A stretch of DNA of 64,000 nt, from contig NZ_BDCF01000013.1 in NCBI RefSeq assembly GCF_001613365.1, forward strand, positions 62,001 through 126,000, given 5' to 3'. Position 1 is the first letter of the stretch, and each line of letters opens with the position of its first letter. Positions 19,766 through 29,582 of this stretch are shown here, in pieces. Under the pieces are notes generated by a model. The model ran no database searches. It saw only the letters and a list, made by a program, of their open reading frames with translations, and was not told the origin of the DNA. A program made the position numbers and the translations under genes. The DNA comes from Nocardia xishanensis NBRC 101358. Its GTDB lineage: Bacteria > Actinomycetota > Actinomycetes > Mycobacteriales > Mycobacteriaceae.

Positions 19766-20086
19766 TGTGTCCCCTCTTTCTGTGGCGAGAAAGAGACATA
19801 TCGCCCTGACATACTTACTGAACGAGCTGTCCAAGCATGGCTTTTTATGCGACGGGTGGCGGTGGTTCCGAGAAAGAAATCTACGCTCTGCCGACGTCGC
19901 CGATGTTAATGTCGATCATAGCGTATGCCCTCATCGGCGGCGCCTGTGAAACTGTGATCCGGGGCAGGCCCGTGTGGCCGGGCCCGTAGTTCGACGTACC
20001 GTGCACGGTCCCGCACGGAAAGGGACCGCCGAAGTCGGCGAATTGCCGTCGCACCGCCTGAATTCGTTCCTGGAGTGAGGGATTCC
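19766..20086. other. Intergenic region between divergent genes
   Basis: This stretch of about 320 bases separates the DUF6325-like gene from the divergent membrane-protein gene and should contain both promoters. I see no convincing coding sequence, hairpin or repeat. The part near 19,790-19,930 is less GC-rich than its surroundings. Confidence 0.5.
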
Positions 20087-21511
20087 ATGAATTCCGGACC
20101 GTCCGAGGATCTACCCGCCGAATCGCTGAGCGCGGACGAACGCGTCGAGCTCGAGAGGCTTCGCGCCGAGGTCGCTGCGCTGCGTGCGGAGGGTCGCGCC
20201 GCGCCGCCGGTCGCGGCCGCTCGACCGCCGCGGCGTACGTGGCGATGGACCGCGGTGGCGGTGCTGGTCGTGCTGGTCGCCGTGCTGTCGATCGCGACGG
20301 TGATGTCGCGGTACGTGCGGAGCCAGATTCTCGACACCGATCGATACCTGACCACGGTGGCCCCGCTGGGATCGGACCCGGTCCTGCAGAACGAGATCGC
20401 GAACTCGATCACCGACGAGATCTTCGCGCGCGTCGACATCGAAGGGCTCACCGCGGACGCGCTGGCCGCACTGACCGACGCGGTCCCGGCGACCGAGAAC
20501 CGGCCGCGGCTGGATCGCGCGGTCGAGGGGCTGGCGCCGGTGATCGCCGTGCAGGCGCGCAACTTCGTCAACGAGACGGTGCTGACGTTCGTGCGCAGCG
20601 AGAAGTTCGAGGACCTGTGGTTGCAGGCCAACCGCACGGCCCATACGGCGCTGGTCGCGGTGGTGACCGGCAACGTCGGACCGTCTTCGGTGACCGTCGA
20701 CGAGAACGGAACGGTCACCCTCTCCCTCGGCACGGTGCTCGACAACGTGAAGGCGCGGCTGGCCGAACGCGGCTTCACCTTCGTGGAGAAGATCCCGCCG
20801 GTCGACAAGCAGTTCGTCCTGTTCCGTTCCCCCGAACTCGTCCGGGCGCAGCGGGCCGTCGACGCGCTCGACAAGGCCGCGAATGTGCTGCCCTGGTTGA
20901 CGATCGCGGCCGCGGTGTCCGCGGTCGCCGCGGCGCCGCCGGGCCGCAGGCGCCGCGCTCTTGTCTTCGTCGGGCTCGGGCTGGTGGTCGGCATGCTGAT
21001 CCTGGCGATCGGACTGATCATCGCCCGGGCGCTGTATCTGGACCGGATGCCGCCCGACGTGCTTGCGCCGGACGCGGCCACCGTGATCGTCGACACGGTG
21101 CTCGTGCCGCTGCGCACCGCGTTGCGCGGGGTCGCCGTGCTCGGCATCGTGATCGCGGTCGCCGCCTTCCTCACCGGAGGCGCTGGCTCGGCCGTCGCCG
21201 TGCGCCGCGGCTTCGGGCAGGGCTTGGACGCGGTGCAGCAGCTCCGGCGTTCGCGGCCGCCGAACCCGGTGGAGGTGTGGGCGTTCCGCCTGCGCGTGGC
21301 GCTGCGATGGGCGATCGTCGGTGTCGGCGCGCTCCTGCTGATCTTCTGGCGTTACCCCACCGGACTGGTGGTGGTGTGGATCGTGCTCGGCGCGCTGCTG
21401 GCGTTGGTCGCGCTGGAAATCCTGATTCGTCCCGCGCGCGGCAGGGAAGAGGAAACTGTCCCGCCCGAGCCGAAGAACGGCGCCGGCACTCCCGCCCGGG
21501 CGGGCGCTTGA
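20087..21511 (+). CDS. Conserved membrane protein with N-terminal coiled coil
   Basis: This is a 474-residue protein. Near residues 12-35 is a short coiled-coil-like segment (DERVELERLRAEVAALRAE), then a first membrane helix (AVLVVLVAVLSIATVM). A long, probably extracytoplasmic region of about 190 residues follows. Several further helices (GLGLVVGMLILAIGLIIARA, AVLGIVIAVAAFL, then two close to the C-terminus) and a basic and acidic tail complete it. The ATG start has a GTGAGG ribosome binding site. It matches a widespread actinobacterial membrane-protein type that I cannot name more precisely. No catalytic motif is visible. Confidence 0.85.
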   Translation: MNSGPSEDLPAESLSADERVELERLRAEVAALRAEGRAAPPVAAARPPRRTWRWTAVAVLVVLVAVLSIATVMSRYVRSQILDTDRYLTTVAPLGSDPVLQNEIANSITDEIFARVDIEGLTADALAALTDAVPATENRPRLDRAVEGLAPVIAVQARNFVNETVLTFVRSEKFEDLWLQANRTAHTALVAVVTGNVGPSSVTVDENGTVTLSLGTVLDNVKARLAERGFTFVEKIPPVDKQFVLFRSPELVRAQRAVDALDKAANVLPWLTIAAAVSAVAAAPPGRRRRALVFVGLGLVVGMLILAIGLIIARALYLDRMPPDVLAPDAATVIVDTVLVPLRTALRGVAVLGIVIAVAAFLTGGAGSAVAVRRGFGQGLDAVQQLRRSRPPNPVEVWAFRLRVALRWAIVGVGALLLIFWRYPTGLVVVWIVLGALLALVALEILIRPARGREEETVPPEPKNGAGTPARAGA

Positions 21512-21577
21512 CCAGGAAGCGGCCTGCGTATCGCCCGGCACGCTGAGAATCATTGGCGTCAAGGGAAATCAGTGAGC

Positions 21578-22387
21578 TCAGCGGGAAACGCGCTCGGCGA
21601 GTCCCGCCGCCGCGAAGTCGATCTGTCGCCGCGCATTGGACAGTGCGGTCACCACACAGGTGCCGACCGGGCCGGTGCGGTCGTAGAGCGTGGCGGAGCC
21701 GATAGAGATGCCCTCCGCGGCGATGGTGTTGTCGGCGCGCAGTCCGAGTTCGTGGCCGACGGGAAGTCTCGACAGCGTCGAGGTCACATCGACGTTGATA
21801 TAGCCCGCACCTTCTGAGCCCCAGTGGCACACATGGTTGGTGGCGTCGCCGAGCACTGCGGCGCGTTGGAACGGCGAGATCGGTTCGCCTTCGACGAGCG
21901 GGGGAAGGCTGTGCCAAGAGATCTTGCGGTCGGCGTTCTGGTTCGCCGCGAAATCGGAGGTCCAGTCGCGATCGCCGCTTTTGAACAGCGGTGGCGCCCC
22001 GTCTGATGAGACACACCCTTCCGGCGGCATCGGCAGGTCCGACGCCGAGTGCCACACCCGGCCCGGCGGTTCGGATCCGGTGGTCAGGAACACCGCCGAA
22101 GCCCGAGCGCGGACCTGTTCCTCCTGCACGAGGAAGGCGTCGGCGACCGTGATGCGTGTGCCATGACGAACTACCTCGCCGCGCAATCGGAACGGGGCGT
22201 TGACCACCGGCCGAAACAAGTCCACGGTCAGCCGGGCCGGGACGAACCCCGCCGGGCAGTGCGTCTCGAGTTCACGAGCCAACAGGCCGCAGACGCCGGT
22301 GCCGCTCAGCTGGGTCGGGGACCACGGGCTGACTGCGAGCTCGCGCGCCACCAACTGACCCGCCTGCATGCCGAAGAAACTGACCAT
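21578..22387 (-). CDS. Acyl-CoA thioesterase-like protein (double hotdog)
   Basis: This 269-residue protein is built like TesB-type double-hotdog thioesterases. The first half has RLTVDLFRPVVNAPFRLRGE and a hotdog helix region, and the second has AAVLGDATNHVCHWGS, followed by YINVDVTSTLSRLP and IGSATLYDRTGPVGTC. Such proteins hydrolyse acyl-CoA thioesters. The catalytic Asp/Gln/Thr set cannot be confirmed by eye. It converges on the upstream membrane-protein gene and stands alone, so its substrate is unknown. Confidence 0.85.
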   Translation of the reverse strand: MVSFFGMQAGQLVARELAVSPWSPTQLSGTGVCGLLARELETHCPAGFVPARLTVDLFRPVVNAPFRLRGEVVRHGTRITVADAFLVQEEQVRARASAVFLTTGSEPPGRVWHSASDLPMPPEGCVSSDGAPPLFKSGDRDWTSDFAANQNADRKISWHSLPPLVEGEPISPFQRAAVLGDATNHVCHWGSEGAGYINVDVTSTLSRLPVGHELGLRADNTIAAEGISIGSATLYDRTGPVGTCVVTALSNARRQIDFAAAGLAERVSR

Positions 22388-22663
22388 CGCTGCCGTTCCC
22401 TTCCGACGATTGCTCCAAACTCACCAAAGTGCAACACGTTACAGTATCGGCCGGGGTGCGGCCGGGCCGTGGTGGCGGCGGGGCTGAACCCACCCGGTCG
22501 TGTTGCTAACGATTTGCTCGCAACTTCCGTCGATGCCAGTTCGTTGCACGGAATGCAGCCGCGCAGAGGTATTTTCCCGATAGTCTCTCCTCGAATCTCG
22601 AGAACGGCCAGGCAGTCGGCGTCGCCTTCGGGCGTCGCTTACATCGAAGAAGGGGCGTTTTCC

Positions 22664-24097
22664 ATGAAGTTCGGGAAGAGTCGCGAACATCGCGAGTTTG
22701 CCGCAATATCGCGTAGGTCCGCCCTCGGCCTGAGGCTGGCCGCCGTCCCCATCCTCGGAATGGCCGTGGGCGGTGACCCGAACGCCGGCTGCGCGACGGC
22801 GACCTCCGCTAGCGCGGCTCCCGAGGACGCGCAGGCCATCGCCACCGATGCCTACGTCTTCGGCTATCCCCTGGTCCTCATGGACGTCACCCGCGAGAAC
22901 GGCGCTCCGCCCAACCGCTTCCAGCACGGCGACCCACCGACCCCGGAGGACAAACAGGTGGTGCGCCTCAATCTCGACACGCTCTACTCGCAGGCGTGGC
23001 TCGACGTGCGCGCCGAACCGATGATCCTTCGGGTGCCCGAGATGGAGCCGAGCCGGTACTGGCTCATGCAGATCATGGACGCGTGGACCAACACCGTGCA
23101 CGACCCGAGCAGTGTCGATCCGCAGGTGAAGCCGGGCACGGCCCCGTTCACCTACGCGGTCACCGGACCCGGCTGGTCGGGGGACCTGCCGGAGGGCGTG
23201 ACCCGGCTCGCCGTGCCCACCGGCACCGCCTGGCTGATCGGCCGTCTCCAGTTCGACGGCGCCGCCGACGTCGACCGGGTCCGCGAGCTGCAACGGCGGC
23301 TGGAGCTGGTGCCGCTGAGCAAATGGGTGGAGAACCCGAACGCGGCCCACGGCGACCCCGGCGCGCACCCCGCACGCACGGCCGACCCCGCCGCGATCGT
23401 CGCCGAAATGGACGGGCCCACCTTCTTCGCCCGGATGGGTCGAGTCATGGCGGTCAACCCCCCCGCCCCCGCGGATGCCGATGCCATGCGGCGATTCGCC
23501 ACCATCGGCATCACACCCAGCGGCAGGCCGGAAGGAGTTCCGTCCGACGTGCTGAACGCGGCGGTCGACGACGCGAAGAAGCGGATCCCGACCTACCGCA
23601 ACCCTTATGCCGAGGACGTCAATGGCTGGACCTTCGATCCGAGCCTCGGCGCCTACGGCACCCACTACGACGTCCGCGCGATCGTGGCCATGAAAGGGCT
23701 CGGGGCCAACCTCGCCAAAGACGCCATCTACCCGACCGTCGATGCCGTCGCCGACGACGACGGAGTGCCGCGTCGCTTCCGAATCCGTTTCGCCCCGGGC
23801 CAATTACCGCCGGTCGACGCGTTCTGGTCCCTGACGGCCTATGACGCGGAAAGCCACTTCGTCGACAACCCCGCCGGCATCTACTCCATCGGCCATCACC
23901 CCACGGTCGTTCCGGGCGCGGACGGCTCTGTCGAGCTGGTCGTGCAACACGCCGATCCCGGCGCGGGCGTACCGCGGGGCAACTGGCTGCCCATCCCCGC
24001 CACCGGAGCGTTCTCCCTCACCTTGCGCCTGTACGCCCCGAAACACGAAGCGGTCGACGGCGCCTGGCAGATGCCGAAGCTCGAACAGGTCGGCTGA
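22664..24097 (+). CDS. Exported DUF1254/DUF1214 protein
   Basis: This 477-residue protein begins with a Tat-like signal (SRRSALGLRLAAVPILGMAVG). It is followed by NAGC, which could be an imperfect lipobox with Asn at the -3 position. The mature part starts with DUF1254 (AYVFGYPLVLMDVTREN, RLNLDTLYSQAWLDVRAEP). It ends with DUF1214 (PPVDAFWSLTAYD, GIYSIGHH, NWLPIPATGAFSLTLRLYAPK). These domains normally occur together in secreted bacterial proteins of unknown biochemical role. The ATG at 22664 has an AAGGGG ribosome binding site, and the longer upstream frame is not needed. Confidence 0.9.
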   Translation: MKFGKSREHREFAAISRRSALGLRLAAVPILGMAVGGDPNAGCATATSASAAPEDAQAIATDAYVFGYPLVLMDVTRENGAPPNRFQHGDPPTPEDKQVVRLNLDTLYSQAWLDVRAEPMILRVPEMEPSRYWLMQIMDAWTNTVHDPSSVDPQVKPGTAPFTYAVTGPGWSGDLPEGVTRLAVPTGTAWLIGRLQFDGAADVDRVRELQRRLELVPLSKWVENPNAAHGDPGAHPARTADPAAIVAEMDGPTFFARMGRVMAVNPPAPADADAMRRFATIGITPSGRPEGVPSDVLNAAVDDAKKRIPTYRNPYAEDVNGWTFDPSLGAYGTHYDVRAIVAMKGLGANLAKDAIYPTVDAVADDDGVPRRFRIRFAPGQLPPVDAFWSLTAYDAESHFVDNPAGIYSIGHHPTVVPGADGSVELVVQHADPGAGVPRGNWLPIPATGAFSLTLRLYAPKHEAVDGAWQMPKLEQVG

Positions 24098-24104
24098 CCG
24101 CGGA

Positions 24105-26915
24105 TCAGCGCCCGCTGCCGACCATCGAGGTCCGGGCCCGCTCCGGGCCGACCGCGGCACCGACCGGGATGCGCGCGGCGGGCGTCGCGCCGCGCAGCCG
24201 CGCACGGCGGATCGCGCTCTCCGCCTCGATGACGATCGGGATGATCAACGACCAGCCGATGCAGGCGAGCCACTGGCCGCCCGTCAGCGATGTGGTCATG
24301 AGCAGGTCTTGCAGGAACCCGATCTCCACGGCGAACACCGTGACGACCACCGGGATCGACAGAATCTTGAGCGCGCCGAGAACAGGCGCCGTCAGGCCGG
24401 ATTCGGGGTCACGGCGCATCACCAGCCCGCTCAGGATGGAACCGAACGACAGCACGACGAACGCCGTGGTCATCGGGACGTTCGCCTCGGTGGTGCTCAT
24501 CTCACCGGGTGCGAGGAGCATCGCGGCGAGGGTGACAGCGAACTGCAAGACACCGTAGGCGAGCCACTGCACGAACGCATTCCGGTTGGCGATCGGCTTG
24601 GCGGGGTCGCGGGGCGGCTTGTTCATCAGGTTCGGCGGCGGTGGATCGAGCATGATCACCGCGACCGGGAACAGCGTGATGAAGAAGTGCTGGAAGAGCA
24701 CCATCAGCGGAGTCAGCGCGACGCCGTCGTTGATGTCGAAGATGCTCGCGACCAGGAAGAGCAGCACTAGCGAGAACAGCTTGGACATCTGATAGCGGAT
24801 GTAGGAGACGATTTTGTCGTAGATGCTGCGGCCCAGGCGGATCGCGGTGATCAGGGTGCCGAAGTTGTCGTCGGTGAGCACCATCTTGCCCGCCTGTTTG
24901 GTGACCTCGCTGCCCGACCCCATCGCCACGCCGATATCGGCCTTCTTCAGCGCGGCCGCGTCGTTGACGGCGTCGCCGGTCATCGCCACCACCGCGCCGC
25001 CGCGCTGCATGATGTCGGCGAGGCGCAGCTTGTCCTGCGGTGTGACGCGCCCGAACACGTGCAGATTCGGCAGGGCGGCCGCCAGCTCGTCGTCGGTCAT
25101 CGCCTGGAGTTCGGCGCCGCCGATCGCGCCGGGTCCGAGCCCGAGTTCGGCGCCGATAGCGGAGGCGGTGATCGCGTGGTCGCCGGTGATCATCCGGACG
25201 TCGATGCCCGCGTCGTGAGCCGTGCGCACCGCGTCGATCGCCTCGGGGCGCAGCGGGTCGATGATGCCGACCATTCCGACGAAGGTGAGGTCATCGACGA
25301 ACGCCATCGGATCGTCCGCGACGGCCTCCTCGTGCCCGTCGAGCACGCGCGCCGCGAATGCCAGCACACGCAAACCCTTTTCGGACATCGCGCGATTCGC
25401 GGCCACGATCTCGTCGCGCATGTCGTCGATCGGCACCGCCCGGCGTCCCGGCCGGTACGCGGTCGCGCATCGGTCGAGAACGACGTCGGGGCCGCCCTTG
25501 ACCAACTCGACGAACCGGGTGAGCTCGTCGACTTCGAGGTGGTGGAAGGTGGCCATGAACTTGTACGCCGAATCGAACGGCACTTCGGCGACACGGGGAT
25601 ACGTCCGGCGCGTGAGCGGGGCGTCGACGCCGATCTTGGCGGCCAGTACCACTAGCGCGGCCTCGGTCGGATCGCCGACGACCTCGCCGGTGTCGGAGAC
25701 GGTGGCGTCGCTGTCGAGGCACAGCCCGTAGGCCAGCAGCGTGAAGTCGGGGACGGCCTCGCCCGCGATCTGAGTGATCTTGCCCGACTTGTCGTAGCCC
25801 TGGCCCTCGACGAGGTACTGCCTGCCGTGGAAGTACAACGACCGCACCGTCATCTGGTTCATGGTCAATGTGCCGGTCTTGTCCGAGTTGATGGCGCTGG
25901 TCGCGCCGAGCGTCTCGACATCGGTGAGGTTCTTGACGACGGCCTTGGCGTCGGCCAGCTGGCGCGCGCCGTAGGCCAGCATCGCCTGGACGAAGGTGGG
26001 CAGGCCGGTCGGAATCGCGGACACACCCATCGAGATGCCCAGCAGCAGCACGGTCGTGACGCTCTGCCCGCGGATCGCGCCGATGATCACGATGATCGCC
26101 ACCGCGGTCCAGGCGATCACGCCGAGCACTTTGGTCAGCGCGTTCAGTTCCCGTTGCAGCGGCGACTTGCTCGGCGCGACGGCCGAGAGCATCGAGGCGA
26201 TCCGGCCCATCTCGGTGTTCTGTCCCGTCTCGGTGACCACCATGCTCGCGGTCCCGCGGGTGACCGAGGTGTTCTGGAAGACCATGTTGCTGCGATCGCC
26301 GAGGGAGACATCGGTGGTCGCGAGCGTCTGCGCATCCTTGGCGACGGGTGCGCTTTCTCCCGTCAGCGCCGCTTCCTGGGTTTCGAGAGTCGCGGATTTC
26401 AGCAGCCGTCCGTCCGCGGGGACGATGTCGCCCGCCTCGAGTTCGACGATGTCGCCCGGCACGAGTTCGGTGGCGTCGAGCTGGGACAGCGCCCCGTCGC
26501 GAACCACGCGCGCCTGCGGCGTCTGCATCTTGGCCAGCGCGTCGACGCTGGCGCGCGCCTTGACCTCCTGCTGAGTGCCGAGCACGATATTGAGCCCGAC
26601 CAGCACGCCGACGACGATCGCCGTCGGTATTTCGCCGATGATCACGCTGACCACGGCCACCGCGACCAGCATGAGGTTCATCGGATCCTTCAGCTGCGAC
26701 AGCGCGATCGCCCAGACCGACGGCGCGGGCTCGGAGGCGATCTCGTTGCGCCCGTACCGTTCGCGACGCCGCGCGATCTCCCTCGCCGTGAGACCGAACC
26801 GCTCATCCGAACCGAAGGCGGACAGCGCGACGGACGCGTCGAGCGCGTACCACACCGGAGGGTCCCCGCCGCCGGCCGGATGCGCCGGGCTCGGCGCCGA
26901 TTCCATCGTTGCCAT
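24105..26915 (-). CDS. P-type cation-transporting ATPase
   Basis: This 936-residue P2-like cation pump has the usual domain order. A cation-ATPase N-terminal domain is followed by an actuator domain with TGESAPVAK, the phosphorylation motif DKTGTLT, and a nucleotide-binding domain. The hinge is MTGDAVNDAAALKKADIGVAMG, and C-terminal membrane helices complete it. The M4 ion-binding motif reads IPTGLP instead of IPEGLP, so the Glu that binds Ca2+ in SERCA-type pumps is replaced by Thr. M6 (FPVAVIMLDPP) also departs from the classical pattern, so the ion should not be called calcium by default. It is the last gene of a DUF7144-ppk2-ATPase unit, all on the minus strand with short gaps. A good GGA-type ribosome binding site precedes the ATG. 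Confidence 0.93.
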   Translation of the reverse strand: MATMESAPSPAHPAGGGDPPVWYALDASVALSAFGSDERFGLTAREIARRRERYGRNEIASEPAPSVWAIALSQLKDPMNLMLVAVAVVSVIIGEIPTAIVVGVLVGLNIVLGTQQEVKARASVDALAKMQTPQARVVRDGALSQLDATELVPGDIVELEAGDIVPADGRLLKSATLETQEAALTGESAPVAKDAQTLATTDVSLGDRSNMVFQNTSVTRGTASMVVTETGQNTEMGRIASMLSAVAPSKSPLQRELNALTKVLGVIAWTAVAIIVIIGAIRGQSVTTVLLLGISMGVSAIPTGLPTFVQAMLAYGARQLADAKAVVKNLTDVETLGATSAINSDKTGTLTMNQMTVRSLYFHGRQYLVEGQGYDKSGKITQIAGEAVPDFTLLAYGLCLDSDATVSDTGEVVGDPTEAALVVLAAKIGVDAPLTRRTYPRVAEVPFDSAYKFMATFHHLEVDELTRFVELVKGGPDVVLDRCATAYRPGRRAVPIDDMRDEIVAANRAMSEKGLRVLAFAARVLDGHEEAVADDPMAFVDDLTFVGMVGIIDPLRPEAIDAVRTAHDAGIDVRMITGDHAITASAIGAELGLGPGAIGGAELQAMTDDELAAALPNLHVFGRVTPQDKLRLADIMQRGGAVVAMTGDAVNDAAALKKADIGVAMGSGSEVTKQAGKMVLTDDNFGTLITAIRLGRSIYDKIVSYIRYQMSKLFSLVLLFLVASIFDINDGVALTPLMVLFQHFFITLFPVAVIMLDPPPPNLMNKPPRDPAKPIANRNAFVQWLAYGVLQFAVTLAAMLLAPGEMSTTEANVPMTTAFVVLSFGSILSGLVMRRDPESGLTAPVLGALKILSIPVVVTVFAVEIGFLQDLLMTTSLTGGQWLACIGWSLIIPIVIEAESAIRRARLRGATPAARIPVGAAVGPERARTSMVGSGR

Positions 26916-26943
26916 GGCGCTCGTCCTTTCCTGGCCGGGACTC

Positions 26944-27855
26944 TCAGAAGGGGGTCGGAATCCAGTGCAGGGGCTGCGTCGTTGGCTGGTAGCCCGCCGG
27001 GCTCTGTCGTTCCGGCAACGTGATCTTCGGATGGTCCGGGTGCTCGTAGGGAATCCGGCTCAGCATGTGACTGATGATGTTGAGCCGCCCGCGCCGCTTG
27101 TCGTCGTTGTACGCGACATACCATGGCGCCCAGCCGGTGTCGGTGTGGCGGAACATCTCGTCGCGCGCTCGCGAGTAGTCGTACCAGCGGCTGTAGGACT
27201 TCAGGTCGAGGTCGGACAGCTTCCAGAATTTGCGCGGGTCGTCGATCCTGCTCTGCAGCCGCGAAGTCTGTTCTTCCTCGCTCACCTCCAGCCAGTACTT
27301 CAGCAGGATGACGCCGGATTCGACGATCGACTTCTCGACCGTCGGGATGGTTTCGAGGAAGCGCTGGGCCTCCTCCTCGGTGCAGAATCCCATCACGCGT
27401 TCGACACCGGCGCGGTTGTACCAGCTGCGGTCGAAGATGACGACTTCACCGCCCGCGGGAAGATGGGGCAGGTAGCGCTGCACGTACATCTGAGACTTCT
27501 CGCGTTCCGTCGGCGCGGGCAGTGCGACCACCCGGAACACCCGCGGGCTGACCCGCTCGGTGATCGCCTTGATGACACCGCCTTTCCCCGCGGTGTCGCG
27601 ACCCTCGAACAGGACACAGATCTTCGCCCCCGACGACCTCACCCACGACTGCAACGCGACGAGTTCGGCGTGCAGCGGCGCGAGATGCCGGTAGTACTCC
27701 TTCTTCGTCATCGGTGGCTGCCGTGCCGGAGCGGAGGGCTCGATCAACTCACCCGAGGCAACCTCGGCCGAGACGGCGAGCCGATCTCTCGGCGCGCGCT
27801 TACCGGCGCCACCTTTCTTGCCTTTGGTTTTGCCGTGTCCGGCTTTCTTTCCCAT
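26944..27855 (-). CDS. ppk2: Polyphosphate kinase 2
   Basis: This 303-residue PPK2-family enzyme moves phosphate between polyphosphate and nucleotides. It has the Walker A motif GRDTAGKGG, the lid and Walker B region VVIFDRSWYNRAGVERVMGF, and the C-terminal stretch APWYVAYNDDKRRGRLNIISH. The first 40 or so residues are Lys/Gly-rich and may contact polyphosphate or nucleic acid. It lies between a DUF7144 membrane protein and the P-type ATPase. Possible links are ATP or GTP supply to the pump, or polyphosphate-linked ion homeostasis, but neither can be shown from sequence. Length fits a single-domain PPK2 with a short N-terminal extension. Confidence 0.95.
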   Translation of the reverse strand: MGKKAGHGKTKGKKGGAGKRAPRDRLAVSAEVASGELIEPSAPARQPPMTKKEYYRHLAPLHAELVALQSWVRSSGAKICVLFEGRDTAGKGGVIKAITERVSPRVFRVVALPAPTEREKSQMYVQRYLPHLPAGGEVVIFDRSWYNRAGVERVMGFCTEEEAQRFLETIPTVEKSIVESGVILLKYWLEVSEEEQTSRLQSRIDDPRKFWKLSDLDLKSYSRWYDYSRARDEMFRHTDTGWAPWYVAYNDDKRRGRLNIISHMLSRIPYEHPDHPKITLPERQSPAGYQPTTQPLHWIPTPF

Positions 27856-27871
27856 GATGCGCGGGCCCGGA

Positions 27872-28276
27872 TCAGATGCGATCGGGCTGCCACGTCGTCA
27901 CAGCCCAGATCACGACGACATTCAAGCTGATGATCACGATCGACCACCACGGGTAGTAGGGCAGCCACAGGAAGTTCGCCAGGATGGACAGCGCCGCGAG
28001 GAACACCGCGACCACGCGCGCCCACAAGGCTCCGGCCATCAGCGCGGCCGCCGCGATCACCAGCAGAATCCCGATGATCAGATGGATCCAGCCCCAGCTG
28101 GTCGCGCTGAGCTCATAGGCGTAGTTGGGCCCGGTCACCAGAATGTCGTCCTTGGCGATGGCCGAGATTCCCTCGAAGATCGAGAGAATGCCGACGGCCA
28201 TCAACAGGATCGCGGCGCCGATCGACGTCCCCGCCGCCACCGCCTGCTTGACGGAGTGCTCATTGGTTGCTGACAT
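27872..28276 (-). CDS. DUF7144 membrane protein
   Basis: This 134-residue protein has four predicted membrane helices. The signature is SIFEGISAIAKDDILV, a WGWIHLIIGILL motif and the ending FLWLPYYPWWSIVIISLNVVVIWAVTTW. These features mark the actinobacterial family annotated DUF7144. The ATG follows an AGGTGA ribosome binding site. It heads the unit with ppk2 and the P-type ATPase. A paralogue with the same motifs lies at 45,478-45,903, upstream of no pump but close to a SulP transporter. Confidence 0.88.
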   Translation of the reverse strand: MSATNEHSVKQAVAAGTSIGAAILLMAVGILSIFEGISAIAKDDILVTGPNYAYELSATSWGWIHLIIGILLVIAAAALMAGALWARVVAVFLAALSILANFLWLPYYPWWSIVIISLNVVVIWAVTTWQPDRI

Positions 28277-28680
28277 CGCGAGTCACCTCTAATCATTCGT
28301 GACGGTTTCGATCGACCGATCGCCTCGACACTGGAACAGGACGAGGCGGGACGAGAACGGCTGGACGGCGTTGTCTGCCGGGAAAGGCGGTGGATCGGCG
28401 CAGGAAAACAGAGATTGACGCCAAGGGTGGGTGGGCTGCGTCGCCCGGCCCGAACTCGGCTTCGACGCCGGATGTTCAGCGAGGCGTGACGCCCGCACCG
28501 CGGCCGCTGGCACCGATGACGGCACTCGCCTCACTTCGCCAGCATATCTCCAGCGACACTGTCGCCGTAGTCGAATCGCGACCGCACAAGCCCGTCGCAA
28601 CCTCCCGGTGACCTGCCCGGTCAGGGGGAAGTGCCGACCGGTGGTCCCACCGCGCGGTGCGTCACCGACGAACTTCCGTG
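28277..28680. other. Gene-free gap of about 400 bases
   Basis: No frame here has coding character that I can support. The region must contain the promoter for the DUF7144-ppk2-ATPase unit and the 3-prime flank of the amidotransferase gene. I saw no strong hairpin or repeat. Confidence 0.5.
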
Positions 28681-29511
28681 TTACGGCGAGATCGGTTGGA
28701 AGGGCCGAATTTCGTCGTGGCCGGGCTGGACGACGCCCGCCGAGGATTCCGGGACTTCGTTCCACGCCCCCGAGAGATCGCGCAGCGGCTCGGAGACCAC
28801 GAACCGCGCCTCTTCGCTGAGCAGACCGAGCGACTCGACCTCCGGGTGCAGCGCGCGCAGCTGTGCGATCTCGGTCGAGTAGAACAATGTGCGCGTGTGC
28901 TGTTCGCTGGAGTACCGGAAGCACCACACCGACTCGCCGTCGGTGGTGGCGACGGTCATCTGCACCGGGTGGGTCACGTCGTGCGCGCGGCCGACGTCTT
29001 CGACGAGACCGACGGCACGGGCGACCGCGCCGAACGGATCGTCGGTGAGGCCGAAGGTGAGCGCGAGGAAGAACAGAAGTTCGGAGTCGGTCGACCCTTC
29101 GATCTCGGTGAACAGAGCCGGATCCACGGCGGTGAGCAGATCCCGTTTCATCGCGCGGAAACCGTTGAGCGCTCCGTTGTGCATCCATAGCCACCCGTCG
29201 TGCCGGAAGGGGTGACAGTTGCTGCGCTGGACGGCCGTTCCGGTCGACGAGCGCACGTGCGCGAAGAACAGCGGCGTCCGCACGGCGCCCGCGATCTCGC
29301 GCAGGTTCTGGTCGTTCCACGCGGGTTCGATGTCCTTGAACAACGCCGGTCGCGGACCCTCTCCGTACCAGCCGATCCCGAAGCCGTCACCGTTCGTGGT
29401 GGTCGCGCCGAGCCGCGAGTGCATGCTCTGGTCGATCAGCGAATGCACCGGCCGGAAGAGCAGTTCTTCGGCCAGGATCGGGCTCCCCGAGTAAGCCATC
29501 CACCTGCACAT
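28681..29511 (-). CDS. Class II glutamine amidotransferase (YafJ/EgtC type)
   Basis: This 276-residue enzyme starts MCRWMAYSG, so Cys2 becomes the N-terminal nucleophile after Met removal, as in Ntn-type glutamine amidotransferases. Further motifs are GDGFGIGWYG, FFAHVRSSTGTAVQRSNCHPF, MHNGALNGF and GSTDSELLFF. It is a single-domain protein, like YafJ or EgtC. The rest of an ergothioneine cluster is not nearby, so EgtC is unlikely. The longer upstream frame was rejected because only the ATG at 29511 exposes the nucleophile. Confidence 0.9.
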   Translation of the reverse strand: MCRWMAYSGSPILAEELLFRPVHSLIDQSMHSRLGATTTNGDGFGIGWYGEGPRPALFKDIEPAWNDQNLREIAGAVRTPLFFAHVRSSTGTAVQRSNCHPFRHDGWLWMHNGALNGFRAMKRDLLTAVDPALFTEIEGSTDSELLFFLALTFGLTDDPFGAVARAVGLVEDVGRAHDVTHPVQMTVATTDGESVWCFRYSSEQHTRTLFYSTEIAQLRALHPEVESLGLLSEEARFVVSEPLRDLSGAWNEVPESSAGVVQPGHDEIRPFQPISP

Positions 29512-29582
29512 ATATCGATTGAAGCAGACCGGTGGAAGACTCGGAAGGAAACTCGCATACCCGCGGCCGCCTGCCACTCGCC

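Noticed and set aside
28390..28611. Plus-strand frame of 73 codons in the gap before the amidotransferase
   Set aside because: Weak start context, no recognisable domain, and low-complexity composition.
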